DNA of 64,000 nucleotides from Ignelater luminosus (lineage: Eukaryota; Arthropoda; Insecta; Coleoptera; Elateridae), in contig VTPC01001074.1 in the NCBI GenBank assembly GCA_011009095.1, forward strand, positions 112,289 to 176,288, written 5' to 3'. Shown here one piece after another: positions 10,628-22,729 of the stretch; within the stretch, counting starts at the first letter, position 1; the number at the start of each line of letters is the position of its first letter. The notes under the pieces are model-generated. The model was not told the DNA's origin. It saw nothing but the letters and a program-made list of their open reading frames with translations, and ran no database searches. Position numbers and translations under genes: made by a program.

Positions 10628-13260
10628 TATATTCTTTGTTTCTCAAGTTTTTACCCATATTAACTTAAAATTCTTCCTGGTGCCATAAATCTTAGGTAAT
10701 ACCAGTCATTTTAAAAAAGTGTATACTGATTTTGATTTTTTTAAGCATATATATGGCATATGCTGCATGTTTTTTGCATATATTACTGAATTTTTATGGC
10801 ACATTTTTTTAAGGCATATCTGCCTAGCTCTTTTTATCAATATAGCCGTCTAAAAGCAAGCAAGCGATTACTGGCACAGCCTAATCGTTGCTGTAGCATA
10901 ATTACTCCTCGTGGACAAAACAATATAATGAGGTTTGGGAAAAAACCGAAAACCATTATAAAGCAAATTGCTATTCTAACATGACCCTGTAAATAAAACA
11001 ATCACAATTTAAATTTGTCGGTAGCACAAAAACAAATAAATGGAGATTTATATCAACTGGCATTACACCAATCAAAACAACGTAGCGTTGGCGGCAACCA
11101 ACGTTATTAATCTTTAAAGTATTTCCGAGTCATTCTATAGCAAGTGAAAAAGATTTGAGAATAAAATTTACCTCCCATATTGTTTTTATATTTTTATCTC
11201 CTTCAGTTTTTTTAGTTATACATGACTCAATTAATTTCAATCACATTTTTTAGATACTTCAGTACAAAAGGAATAACGAGAATGCCGAGGGAAACATTTT
11301 GCTGCATTTTTCATGGGTAGTTAAACGATATGCAACATTACTTATTATTATACAATATAGAAGTTTTAATTTCAAGAACTTTTCAAATTTGAATTTCTCA
11401 GAAAACGTGTGATTAAAACTATTTCTTGAAATCTGCACGGTAATATACAGGGTGTTAATAAACAGCACCCACAAATTGATGGCTACATTCATGATGACTA
11501 GACAAACATTCTTTTCAATTCAAATTAAGTTTTCTTGATCTTTAAAATTTTTTGATTTTGACACTGTCATTACTGAAGTGAATAATGCCATTCCAAATGT
11601 AGTATGTAGGCCATAACATTTTTAATAAGGTACGTCTTAGAGGACATTTTTGCAATTAAATATAATACTATAACCTTAATTTTAACTGCTTTGACAAGCT
11701 TGTCATAAAAACATCTAAATTTTTGTATTTCTTTTAATGAAACTTTGTGGAATTCCATGTAAAATAATATTGTATGTTATTGTGTCTTATCATAAAATAA
11801 CACTTGATTTTTTAGATGTATTAACAATTTAGATTGAATCAGAAAAAAGATGACGTTAACACTGACAATTAAACTTAAGAATTTGACATTTGATGATGTG
11901 TGGTTTAAGAATTACCATAATTTAGCACTTCAAAAAAAAACGTGGTCTACTTGATATTTTGTTTTCCAAACATACTATACTAAAAAAAGTGAGAGTAAGG
12001 CTTAGCCTTTTCAAAATATGTACTTATTTAAATGCGACCCCAGCATTTGCAGTAGTTTTAAATGCCAGCAATGTAATTTTAAGTAGATTAGAAGAATCTC
12101 TAGGTGAATTTAGGCCGTTTAGAGTTAGATACCTTTGTTAGAAGCTGTTGTTAAACGTATGAAAATCTTTTAAAATAAAATTCACTTAAGCTGAGCTAAA
12201 AGCACAAACAATTAACAGTAAATATTCACTTTATGTAAATAATGACTTAATTTACCTTGAAAATTGAAATACGCAGTAAACAACATGTAAATAAACCCAA
12301 ATGCCTTCTCAATTTAGTTCATTGTGTCTGTGACCAGAAGCGTAACGTTTCGCGTAAATTGTGCTGCTTTCTCCTGAACCCAAGAATGTTATTTGTTAGC
12401 ATCAATCTTTATCTAGTATTTATAGTGTTTACCGTCTATTGATATTCATACTATCCGCCTTGTGCACATCTCCAACACTAGCGCCTCTAGCGGCAGTACT
12501 TGGCAATATTCTTATGAAAACAGAAAACAAATAAAATGCGGTAAAACAAGTAGGTGTTGCTTAATGATTAATTATTATTTATATAATTTATTAACTATTT
12601 ACTTTGGTTTTCTGCCCATTTGGTATAACTACAAAACGTATGTACTACAGAGTTTGTGGTCTACTGTAGGCTGCCACAATTCACTTCTTTTTCCACTAAA
12701 AATCAACAAAGAATAACAGAAACTAGGTCAGTGAAATTTATATAATACTAACGAAGCTCCATGTACTCTTTGAATCCAGATTTTTTTGTTTTTCGTATTT
12801 ATATCACTGCCGTGAAAATAGATAATGCTTCGCAGTCCCATTAGCGTTGTTGTACGAATTGCTGTATTTCAATTACACAACAACCCATTATACTCGATCT
12901 TTCAATGTTAGCTTCTATTACCCCTATCTTTTTTCTACAATATTTTACGCTATTTTTACCGTATTCAAAGCATGATTGTACATTTTTTCACTACACTAAA
13001 CAAGGTTATGTTTCTTTGTTTCAATATAAATGTTGCAGGGTTTCACGTTACTGCTTTTAGTACTATTTGTAGGATTGAAAAAGATTCCTTTTTCCTCAAT
13101 TTAACAGAAAATATGTTCATTCTAGCTTCAAGTCAACAGACTTTACAGTAAATAACCTTCAGTCTTAAAAGCCTTTATTCATAAAAGACTCAGTGACGAA
13201 AGTGGCTTTCAAAAACAGATACTACGGTAATCCGATTGTTTAATATTTTATAAATGTATT
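10628..13260. other. Non-coding stretch with a solitary transposon end
   Basis: AT-rich with no credible gene. At 11455 a TACAGGGTGTTAATAAACAG end appears without a visible partner. It belongs to the same family as the end at 38348 (reverse strand). At 12479-12496 lies a GC-rich GCGCCTCTAGCGGCAG patch. Confidence 0.35.
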
Positions 13261-13599
13261 AAGAATTTAAGGCCTGAGCAATTTTCTGATGTGTGGATCG
13301 AAGCCTTGCATTAAACCTATACGCATTTGCAAGAAATATTTTTTGCTAAGCAAAAACCATAGTCATAAAAAAGTGCCACACGTCTGTTAGACAAGAAAAA
13401 CATGCTTCGTTAGATTCATTATTACTGATTTTAAACACTTCCATAGCCTTTTTGAACAAATCCGTTTCGTGTAAAGAAGCGAATGAGTTTTAACACGCAA
13501 TCCTGTAAAGCAATTCTTCAAAAATTTAACAAAAGCTAACCGATTGTAAGAAACTTTTGAGGTGAAGATGATCCACATTTAAGGGTTATCAATCAACTT

Positions 13600-14357
13600 A
13601 TTAAGCAAACGCTTATGCAAGAAGAAAGTAGGAGCAAGAAATTTCGTATTTTAGCTGTTCGTACTATGGATGATTACAGAAATTGAAAGGAAGTTCAAGG
13701 TAGAATGACAAGAAAAGCTAAAACGCTGATTAAAGAGAAACGAATATCGTATTATCTACATCAAATCTAAAATTAGATTAATTTTTACATGAGTCCATTG
13801 GACAGAAAATTACAAAACTTCAGATCTTGTTTGGTAAAACGTAAAAATGAGAAAAGTAGCCAACTCACAAAAGTATATTGAAAAGAAGCTAAATAATCCT
13901 AGAAATCCTCGAAGAAGTTTAGTGATAAGCCGTTCAAGACCGAAGATATGATATTAATATTGAATGAGGAAATTCATGGATGATGGATGACTACGGAGCA
14001 TCCGGTTTCAAAGTAAGATGCTTACAATCAAGTGCAAGATGGCTTTAGATGAATATAAAAACTGCCTGGGAACTAAAGACTGAAAAGATCATTTACGTAC
14101 TTACCTTACTGAAGAGTAAATAATAGAAAACCTAACTTGCAAACAGTATGTCGTAGGTAGGCGCGGCTTTGAAACCGTTTCAAAACCAGTTGAATATTTT
14201 CCTGGCATATTCTTTGAAGAGCCTATAATGAATCTCGGATTTGCCGACGATTATTAACCGCTAAACTGTTTTGTTTATTATTCGTACGAAACCAAAATAT
14301 CAGCAAAACATACGCAATAATTTCCCGTAGTAGAATTGCTTACAATTCAATATTTAA
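13600..14357. mobile_element. Fossil internal part of a repeated retroelement family
   Basis: Short blocks here recur elsewhere in the window. The block near 13702 (AGCTAAAACGCTGATTAAAG) matches the one near 19990, that near 13925 (CGTTCAAGACCGAAGAT) matches 23415, and 14060-14130 resembles 22890-22966. The stretch directly precedes an LTR-like sequence, so I read it as a decayed internal region of an LTR element. It is broken and old. The family within the LTR class is uncertain. Confidence 0.35.
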
Positions 14358-14963
14358 ATGTTAGGCCCATTGACTAATTATTTAATTTTTAATTTTGTAA
14401 AATGTTTATTGTAAATGACTGTATTTATTATTGTTCATTATTTTTGTATAAGAATCTAACTGAAAATTTATAAAATGAAATAAAATTCTTTCTTTCCTGG
14501 TATTCCCTTTCTCCACATACGTGAGAGCTTGGGGAGCGCAGCCGTATTTCGCTGTGCAGGTTCCATTTGAGGCTACTCCCCCGTGCGTAGTACTGGGTGA
14601 TGTAAATTGTTGTCGTTGTGGTAAGTACTTCGAGCTCTCACTGGCCGCAGAGAACTATCGTTACCTCATGATCTGCCCTGGTGGCAGTATACACGAGGTT
14701 GTTGATCCTTATACACTTTACCATCCGTCGGTCCATCTACCCAAAGAATTCATGTTTATTGCAAAGTATAAATACTTCCTTTAGAAAGAATTTCCTTTTC
14801 CGTTTAATTGCTTTTAATTTCTTTTCATAGATACATGAAAGTTTTGTTTGTTTTCCCAGAATTTGAGTTTTATTTTATTAATAAATAATTGATCTCTAAA
14901 TCTCTGTACTAAATTACCTTGGTGCCGAATCGATTTGGTTCCGTCGACCTCTATAAAAGTACC
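14358..14963 (+). mobile_element. LTR-like fossil, copy 1 (Ty3/Gypsy-like)
   Basis: The sequence opens TGTTAGGCCC, contains an AATAAA signal, and stops just before TGGCACCTAACGAAACC, which resembles a tRNA primer-binding site. A diverged second copy with the same landmarks in the same order lies at 54645-55552. The divergence between copies and the lack of coding capacity mark it as old and broken. Confidence 0.5.
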
Positions 14964-15060
14964 TGGCACCTAACGAAACCTTAAAAGATAAATAAGCAAA
15001 AGTAGCAGAAAGGGTCGCAAGCTGCTAGTTCTGAAAAGTATGCTTTAAGGCAAACAACAA
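14964..15060 (+). mobile_element. Primer-binding-site-like leader behind LTR copy 1
   Basis: TGGCACCTAACG directly follows the LTR and is trailed by GGTCGCAAGCTG. The second copy has TGGCTCCCTAGC followed by TGTCGCAAGTTG at the equivalent place. This shared order supports a retroelement leader. Nothing intact follows. Confidence 0.4.
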
Positions 15061-15405
15061 TCTGTCTAGATCTTATAGTTAAAGGTAAACTAGGTTCAGT
15101 TTCTTCATTGGAGAAACGACTGAGCAACCATACCTTCATTTGTAGTTCACTATAGAGATCGAGATAGGATAATCTATAAAAATCTTGTTTCTAGTTATGA
15201 TTGCCTGCAATATCATAATAGAACTGGGTTGGTTGACAAGTAACAATTGTTCACATGTCAACTAAACACGAGTTTTTTCGTTGGTAACACGACAGCGTAC
15301 TATCTGCTCGTGGACTTTATGAATGTTTTTGTCTATCATGGCGCGCGTTGATAAAATTGTATTTGGATCACAGGACATTATAATATCCAGAAACATTTCT
15401 CTATC

Positions 15406-15535
15406 ATTTGCGTTTACAAAGAAAAATTCAGTGTAGATGTAGATTTGATTTCTATGCAACAGACTATGATAAAGCAGTTTGTGATAGTTTTGGAAGAACA
15501 GTCAAACGCCTCGCAGCTAAAGGAAACAAATCACA
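15406..15535 (+). pseudogene. Degraded protein-coding fragment of repetitive origin
   Basis: A plus-strand frame reads FYATDYDKAVCDSFGRTVKR followed by LAAKG. The pattern resembles the ATSHGK-x-x-CDGxGGTxKR block that I remember from repetitive, transposon-associated insect proteins. The conserved HGK and GG positions are altered here. The fragment is short, has no recognisable flanking domain and is probably dead. I cannot name the parent element. Confidence 0.3.
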
Positions 15536-15659
15536 ACACCAACTCAGTTCTTCAACTGGAGTATATCTAATATTTCTTTTGATTTTGTTTTTGTATACAA
15601 CCGTTCAGGAGCAATCAGAAAAAGAATGTCTGTTAAAGCTTGATTACTACAGGTAGTAC

Positions 15660-18600
15660 CAAGTGAAGAAACACAAAGGACCACTGCTCGGAATAGGCAC
15701 ATTTGGAAAACCGCTTTAAGACGACAAGACTGTTCATTATTCTATTTAGGGCTCAGTGACCTTAATAAAAACTTATAATTGGAAAAGTTGTGCTAGTATT
15801 TAATATTATTAAGAAGAGAAAAGGTTTTTCTGTACACTTAGAATTAACTAAGCATTTACAAAGAAATGCTAATGGTAGCGATGGTAGCAAATGATAATGA
15901 GAGAATAGCACATAATAATATAAAGAAATTTCAATGTGAATCATGCATCCTTGACCTACAGAATCGTTTTACGCATCGTACGGTACGCGTACACGCGTAG
16001 CTAAGAGAGTTATGGTTCGGTTCACCTGCGCAATTCCCAATTTTAAAATTTTAAACTTAATTTCGACCTTCAAATTCGAGCTTTTATAGACTAGCATATC
16101 ATATGAAACCCCATTAAGAAAAACGTAAATTGGTTTTTCCCTAACATTATAGCTTTCAGTTCTTTGTTGAACCTTCAAGGAAAATATCTAAACTTCTCTT
16201 AAATGTTGTAATCAAAAAACTAAAAGAAATATAATATTCTAAAAGAATTTAAATTAATCTTCAGAAGCTTTTTTCTTTGCTTATTTTTTATGAGCTCTCT
16301 CATGTGAAATGTTATCTAGAGAGAAATTTCTCTTTCTTAATGATATAATGTACGTAGTCTAACGTCTAAATAAAAATTACGCTATAAATTGTTTTAGAAG
16401 ATAAGAGAGGAACATTATTGCGATGGTAGACTATGCCTATAAATAATGTGGTGTTGGTATAAGAAAATACAGCTTTTAAGAAAGTGAAAAACAATGCATC
16501 CGTAAAAAAATCGGATTAGATAACTCCTCTTCCAAGTCACTGCAGTAAAAGTTTGCCGATAACCAATGTTTGACTTAGCCTAATGAATATTAATTTTTTT
16601 AACGAAATGGTTTAATTAGAGTAATAAAGATCTACTAAAATCTTCGTTTATTTGTAAATGCTTTTGTGAGTTATGAGACCATTTCTCTTATCTTTATGTT
16701 TTTCCGATATTTCATTTTATAACAATACAAATATAAATAATATTTTTGTGAACCTACAAAATTCCTACCGCAACATTACACAGGTTCATTTAACAGTTAA
16801 AACATTTCAACATTACCTTCAACCAGTAGATTAACTTTTATTATACCCTAATCGGCACGTAGCCATTAAAAGCGATTCAATAAAATTTAAGTACACACTA
16901 AACTAACCCTAACTTTCATGACTTTATTGACATCGAATTAAATCGAGAAAGTAGGCAATAATTCCAAAATTAAACTGCCGTGCGAGAAAAACGAAACGAA
17001 ATGTAAAAAGCTAGAACTATCTGCGAGAATCTATTAAAACCAAAGTCGATATTTTGTTATTTGGACAATAAATTCCTGCTTCTGCCCTTCAGTTTTGTCT
17101 CTGAATCGATGTCAGAATCTTCCTTACCGATTTCTTAAATATGATAATTCTCGAAACGTAACAACAAAAACGTTTTGATTTTCTCGATTTTGTTATATTT
17201 CTGAACCGTATGGATGTATACAATTCCCATTCATGATTCGGCTTGAAATACCCAGGCTAGCGACCATAAACGCATCGTAAGTGCACTGTGTTTATAAGAG
17301 TTTAGATATCTACCCGTAGGAAATCTTTCTAATAGCTATCCAAACCTAAACCAAAAACATCGCGTGTGAATTCATTTAATCCAAGTTAATGTCTGATATT
17401 ACCGTTCTCTAAATTTGAAAGAATCGCGGTTTTAAAAAACAAAACCTACAACTCGATCCTTATGGTCTTCCCTCTAAGCTATTGGTCATATTGGTTTTCA
17501 TAAATTTCTTTCCCGTTTAGAATCTTCAAATAGATAATTAATCATCATTATTATCAAATATCCATTTTTGTAGATTTTAGATTTTTAGGCAGAAAAGTTT
17601 TTTAGAAACTTTTTCAAATAAAATTCCAGACTGGCACTTGACAGATGTGTTGTTTAATTGGCATGGGGATAAAAGATACTCGTTCTCAATTTCAAACAGA
17701 GTTTCCTTAAAAAACACTTTCAATTAAGTGTTCTGGAAAATAACATTACCATCTTAAAGACGTCTCTTATGTTTAGAATTTATCTGAAAAAGCCATCGAA
17801 AAGTTGATTATTTTTAATTACGGAAAGATCGAATTCCCAACCTATCAATTTTATTTCCTGTTCTGTCCGATCCATTATCTCTTTTGTGCATTAAATGCTA
17901 TTGTAGGCCGTACACACCTTTTTAAACATTAAACCGTGGAAATTGGAAAGCGTTAGGGAATATGTTTAAAACATTTTATTTCAGTGGAAAAAAAGGAAAA
18001 AATGTGAATATTATTAATTTAATAAAACAAACAAAACCACTGCATACATAAAATCTTGGTTGTATTACATAAATGTTTTAATATAAAACATATTTGCAGG
18101 TACAAACGGAAATTAGAATGCTTCGTGGGAATCCCTTTGTAGTAAGATAATTTTGCTTCAGGTAGTTTAGGGGCAGTAGAACGCTGTTGAAGCAGCCGAC
18201 ATTTTCACAGACCTGCATAGATAGATATTCCCATAGGGAAAACACGCACGATGTCAGCTGTGAATAACAGGAAAAAGCCTTTCCTTTTATACAGTTTTCC
18301 TTTCCTGAGGCGTATTATTCATTTTATTCCATCGATTTTATTTTGTCCATTATACTATTTTGGAATTAAATTATCACATCGTTTCACGTTTCTTTTACCT
18401 CGATGCACAAAAAGAAGACAGAACTTCCGAGAGCAGAATAAATACGAGATTTAAAAAAAGGGAAAACTTTTTCCTTTCCGAACATAATATTAATAAATAA
18501 ATAAGTAGATAACTTCGAACAACAACAAATTTAAGCCAAAGCTGCTTTCCCGAAACGGCTTTGGTAGAGAAACAAGACCCTCTGTCGTGGTTATCATGTT

Positions 18601-19950
18601 TCCGTTTCCAAATTATGGTTGTATCTTATGAATATGTAATGATGTTTACATCCTCATTGCCATGTAGAAGATTAACGTAATAATAATAAAGAGAATACTA
18701 AAAACAAGCCGCATAATAAGCTTTAAGTCTATTTCGTTTTCCTTTTATAAAATTTGAAATTGTAATCAGATGATAATTTGATTATATAAAACGACTATAA
18801 CTAATTCGCCAATGTTAGGGATAAAAAAAATTCATTTGCCTTAAACGCTACGCGAATTAAGCATATTTGAGAAAATAAAACATCCAGATTTCTAGGTTTT
18901 TATCCTTGCTAATTTTTTTTTGTTCCGGGGCTTAAATTTACAAAAGAAATAAAATTTCCTCATTCACGTTCAGCACTAAATTCAGGTAATTACTCACCGG
19001 GAAAAGCTACAAAACCATTGTAAAGCATTTTTCATTGGTTTCTGTATGATAGACAACATTTTATAAAAGTTCTAATTGCATAGTCAACCAGAAATTCTTC
19101 AAATCTTAATTTCCTAAAAAACGTTAGATTAAAGCTTTTCAAAGAATTCTCAGAAATTCTTGCATGTACTATCTTTATATAGGTATTTTATCATATCTAT
19201 CTACACATTCATTTTTCACATGCATGAACCAGCAGTGGTATTTTCCTCAGTATTTAGTGCAATAGCCTACCTCTAGGTTAGCTTTGATTACTGGTGGTGA
19301 CCAGTCTTGTTCGTCAACGCCAATCGTGCAGAAACAGTAACCAGTCTTACGCTCTACCATAATCGAAAAAAGCGTTTTCAAAAGTATTGCCTTTGCCTTT
19401 TTGGAAATCAGCGTTTGCTGCCCATCGTCTTGTTTGTGGTGGCAAATGAATCTTACATGTAAATAATTTCAAACTTCGAGTAATCTACTTCTGTCGTGGA
19501 AAAATAGAAAAAAAACGTGTCTTTCGACATAGATATCTCTTTTGCTCAACTTCTCATAAATATATTAAATTAGATTAGATTAATTAAATTAAAACCAGCA
19601 CAAACTTCGATATCTAAAATGAAACCTGACATTAAACCTCAACAAGATTTGCAATAGTTGTGGGAGATAGTTTGCTGAGGAAAAGCCACCATCACAACAA
19701 AGTGCTGGGAACAAACAGATGCTGCATCAGATAATTCATTTACTGACATAGACACTACTCTAGACTATTTGAACAAACTCTGTCCGTATATTGTAAAAAA
19801 GCGAATAAACCACGCTACTGTAAGAAAACTTGGAAATGTAGTGCTATGACGACAATGGTTTATATTCAGATATTTCTGTCATGCAAACTAAAAACAGGAG
19901 TGTGCAATTTTGTAGTGCAACCGTTCTTCTCATATTTTGGACTATTATAG
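15660..19950. other. Long non-coding stretch, nothing recognised
   Basis: No gene, TIR pair or repeat was found apart from scattered low-complexity AT tracts. A stop-free minus-strand run of about 70 codons at 19250-19462 has no start and no recognised similarity. Confidence 0.4.
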
Positions 19951-19979
19951 AAATATCGAAAGAGAGGTTAATGTAAACA

Positions 19980-20040
19980 ATAATTGGAATGGCGAGAAAA
20001 ACTAAAGCAATGATTAAAGAGAAAGGCTTAATGTTTCCCA
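19980..20040. repeat. Short copy of the 13.7-kb repeat
   Basis: About 45 bases around AGAAAAACTAAAGCAATGAT match the block near 13702 with few changes, in the same orientation. It is probably a scrap of the same retroelement family. Confidence 0.4.
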
Positions 20041-20123
20041 GTAAACACAGGTGTGACATTAATGTAACAGGTACATACCAACGAAAGAACGAGCACTACA
20101 TCTCTCGATTACATCCTATCGAT

Positions 20124-20338
20124 GTAGCTGGTACGTCAATCGCAAAGGAGTACTCAAGTTACATCACCAGCGCGTAATTTCAATCACATCAGGTAGGTAT
20201 CAGGTAGCTGGGACGTCAAGACTACGACATCGCAAAGGAGTACTCAAACTACGTCGGCAGCGCGTAATTTCGAATACATCAGGTAGACGACAATGCTATG
20301 ACATTGCAAAGCCGTAATTGCAATCACATCTGGTAGAT
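20124..20338. repeat. Three-unit minisatellite, about 80-bp period
   Basis: Units start at 20124, 20204 and 20283 with GTAGCTGGTACG, GTAGCTGGGACG and GTAGACGACAAT. The first two share GCAAAGGAGTACTCAA and GCGCGTAATTTC. The third unit is shortened inside but keeps GTAATTGCAATCACATCTGG. GC content is higher than in the surroundings. Confidence 0.65.
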
Positions 20339-20339
20339 G

Positions 20340-21420
20340 TAGGGTATACGCTGTATTTGTTACATACTTCTGCATATACTTATATGATAAATGTTAATGA
20401 CGTAACAATAATGCTTGTTTTATATATACTTGATTTATAGAAGATCTTAACTATTTACAACACTGGTCGCCCAACTGACGTTACGTTTTCAAATCTTTAT
20501 GCGCTAATTCTTGGTAAATAATCTTCTTATACATGTCTGAAATAATTATATTTTTATATTCTACATTCAATTTTTTTATAATGACGTTTCTTATAAGATT
20601 ATAATTTCATAAGGAAATTATACTGACATCTGTCAAAATTTATTGTAGAATATAATGTCAGACATGACTAAAATTCCACAACAACCGCGATCCAGACTTT
20701 TTAAAGTTCTTTTCTTCAGGAGTACTCACTTACAAAAATACTAATCTAAAGTCATTTTTAATTTTTGCAATAAAATCTCTTGTGCTTTTTCCTACACGTT
20801 TAAGGCATAAAATAATATAGATGATATTAAAATAGTGTTGAATTCTAACATAAATTAAGTCTTAAAATATACAGTGATAAACAAAATTAATATCAAAATA
20901 ACTTCTTATTTCCATAAATTTTTGGGCAATTTCGATCTTTAAAATTTTACTCGATTTTGCTGTATGGCCAAAAACCACACTATAGTATTTTCTATATAAA
21001 AATCACACAGTGAAATGGATCTTTTACAGATTGTGCCCCGCACAAAAGCACCTAACCAGGTAGGGACCATTCCAAGATGATAAATAATAATAAATTTTTA
21101 TACAATGCACTTATTCTGAAGTGAAACTTTACTACATAATATATTGAACGACTTATAAACAAGCAGTAAAGCGGTAAAAATCAATATTTCCTTATTTAAA
21201 GTCAGGTATGAAGAATTCCCGTTATTTTAAAGTTTGCCTGATTCACCTGTCAATGTGAAAGGGGTTTCAAACGAAATTTATGACTTCCTTCTTAAACGTT
21301 TTTAGGAAAATTTTGTGTTTACTTTACAAATGAGAAAGAGAGGGACATGGTCCTTTCTAAGAATGTAATAAAAGTATTTAGCCCGTCTGCATCTAAACAG
21401 TAAATTCTTCAAAGAACACC
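20340..21420. other. Upstream flank of the small spliced gene candidate
   Basis: AT-rich, no frames. Directly before the candidate gene the frame stays open from a TAA at 21394, and a CTAAACAG sequence ending at 21400 could be an acceptor. The gene may therefore have exons further upstream that I cannot identify. Confidence 0.3.
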
Positions 21421-21426
21421 ACTGAT

Positions 21427-21770
21427 ATGGTTCCCTGCCTTCGTTGGGTTCGAGTAAATTCATTCCACAGTGTTCCGCAGTTTTTGTGCAAATTTGTCTG
21501 GTTTAGTATCGTTAATAGGTAAGTTTAAATTAGTAATATGTAGTATTTGTACTGATTCTTGTATTTTTAAAGACAAATTTGCTGTTATTCGTGGTTATTC
21601 GTGATTGCGTCAACATGGGAATCTCCAAATGGCTGGAACCAAGACGATGAATATCGGACAAAGGTATATTTTTATCGTAATATTTATAGCTCGCATATAT
21701 AAATTGTTTTGTTTTTCAGAAATTGAGCAATGTTGTTCCGAGAGACTACCTTATGCTGCACAGAGATTAA
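21427..21770 (+). CDS. Candidate small gene, three exons, 77 residues, function unknown
   Basis: Exons are 21427-21518, 21573-21663 and 21720-21770. Intron 1 (21519-21572, 54 bp) has a perfect GTAAGT donor and a TTTTTAAAG acceptor. Intron 2 (21664-21719, 56 bp) has GTATAT and GTTTTTCAG. The joins fall in phases 2 and 0 and keep one open frame to TAA. An AATAAA lies about 75 bases downstream (near 21844). The product has a hydrophobic, Cys- and Trp-rich first half (CKFVWFSIVN, ICCYSWLFVIAST) that could be a signal or membrane segment. Its second half is polar (WESPNGWNQDDEYRTK, then KLSNVVPRDYLMLHRD), and coding GC is above background. I recognise no family. The ATG is tentative because an upstream exon is possible, and chance splice signals remain the main alternative. 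Confidence 0.45.
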
Positions 21771-22098
21771 AAAGGGACGAGAAGACAAACACGAATTAAT
21801 GTGTTTTGGAATTGTTTTGTATTTTTTCTTTTTTAAAAAATTTAATAAAACTTTTATTCCAAGTATTCCTTTTAATGCATTTTTCTTCAAAAATAAAGTA
21901 CTGTGTAATTTCATTCAAATTAGTTATATTACTAGGCTATTCGTTTTGCAATGTATGTCCTTGATCTTTTCTTAACTTTAATTCCAAATTTTTACTTTTG
22001 TTTAAAAACGGAATGGCAGTATTCCTAAACTACAGGTCTATTTGTAATAAATTTGAATGATTTAAGAGATTTTGAAATTTTTGCACCACCTAGATTAA

Positions 22099-22307
22099 GG
22101 CCTAGTCTTTCCACCTTATAAATTTATCGGTCAGATAACTTGAGACTTTTCTAACTTGGGCAAGGTCAATATGTTGTATTAACTTTTGACTAATTTATTT
22201 TGGTCTTTCTGCAACCTCTATAGACTAGAATAAATTGGTCGGAAGCTTGGAAAAATGTTTTGGGTTACGTGGACGATAAATTTTCAAGGAGGTAGAAAGA
22301 CCAGACT
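22099..22307. mobile_element. Palindromic MITE of about 210 bp
   Basis: The left arm GGCCTAGTCTTTCCACCTT and the reversed right arm AGTCTGGTCTTTCTACCTCC are inverted copies that continue through AAATTTATCG. TTAA lies outside both ends (22095-22098, 22308-22311). A third related block (GGTCTTTCTGCAACCTC) sits in the middle. There is no coding capacity and the superfamily is not determined. Confidence 0.45.
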
Positions 22308-22729
22308 TTAATTAATTAATGGGGCATACTCTTTGTTACGTGTTAACAATGTTACAATGTAGACGTAACGAATACGTAACTTAGCATATTACATAGTCTT
22401 TTATAATTAAACGAAACAGGTACATCGAATCGTAGACATTAGAGCGATGTATTCACGTAAAATTATGACGATGTACCAACAAGATATACCTAGTCTGAAG
22501 CACGATGGATGTCGTCGGCATGTAACAATCGGTACGTAATCGCGATGTTATATATATATAACGCACATGTGCGCAGTGTGCTATACAACATTGAACAAAT
22601 TCGTACACAGATGAACTCGCACTGATATCTCTACGATATAATTGTGTTTGCCGGGTTACACTAAATTTAAAACTGGGTACAGATAAGTCTTATAACACCA
22701 AGAAGGGGATGCTTATACCTGATAAAAAA

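Noticed and set aside
15262-15459. 65-codon minus-strand frame overlapping the repetitive plus-strand fragment
   Set aside because: The opposite strand carries the more family-like pattern, so this one is probably a shadow.
19250-19462. Stop-free minus-strand run of about 70 codons including VERKTGYCFCTIGVDEQDW
   Set aside because: No start codon, no clear splice sites at its edges and no family recognised. Length is within what chance allows over 64 kb.
21427-21770. Reading the ATG at 21615 as a separate small gene
   Set aside because: That frame runs unspliced into intron-like sequence and lacks the downstream coding block. The spliced three-exon reading explains more.
22551-22561. TATATATATATA run
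   Set aside because: Ordinary low-complexity sequence in an AT-rich genome.
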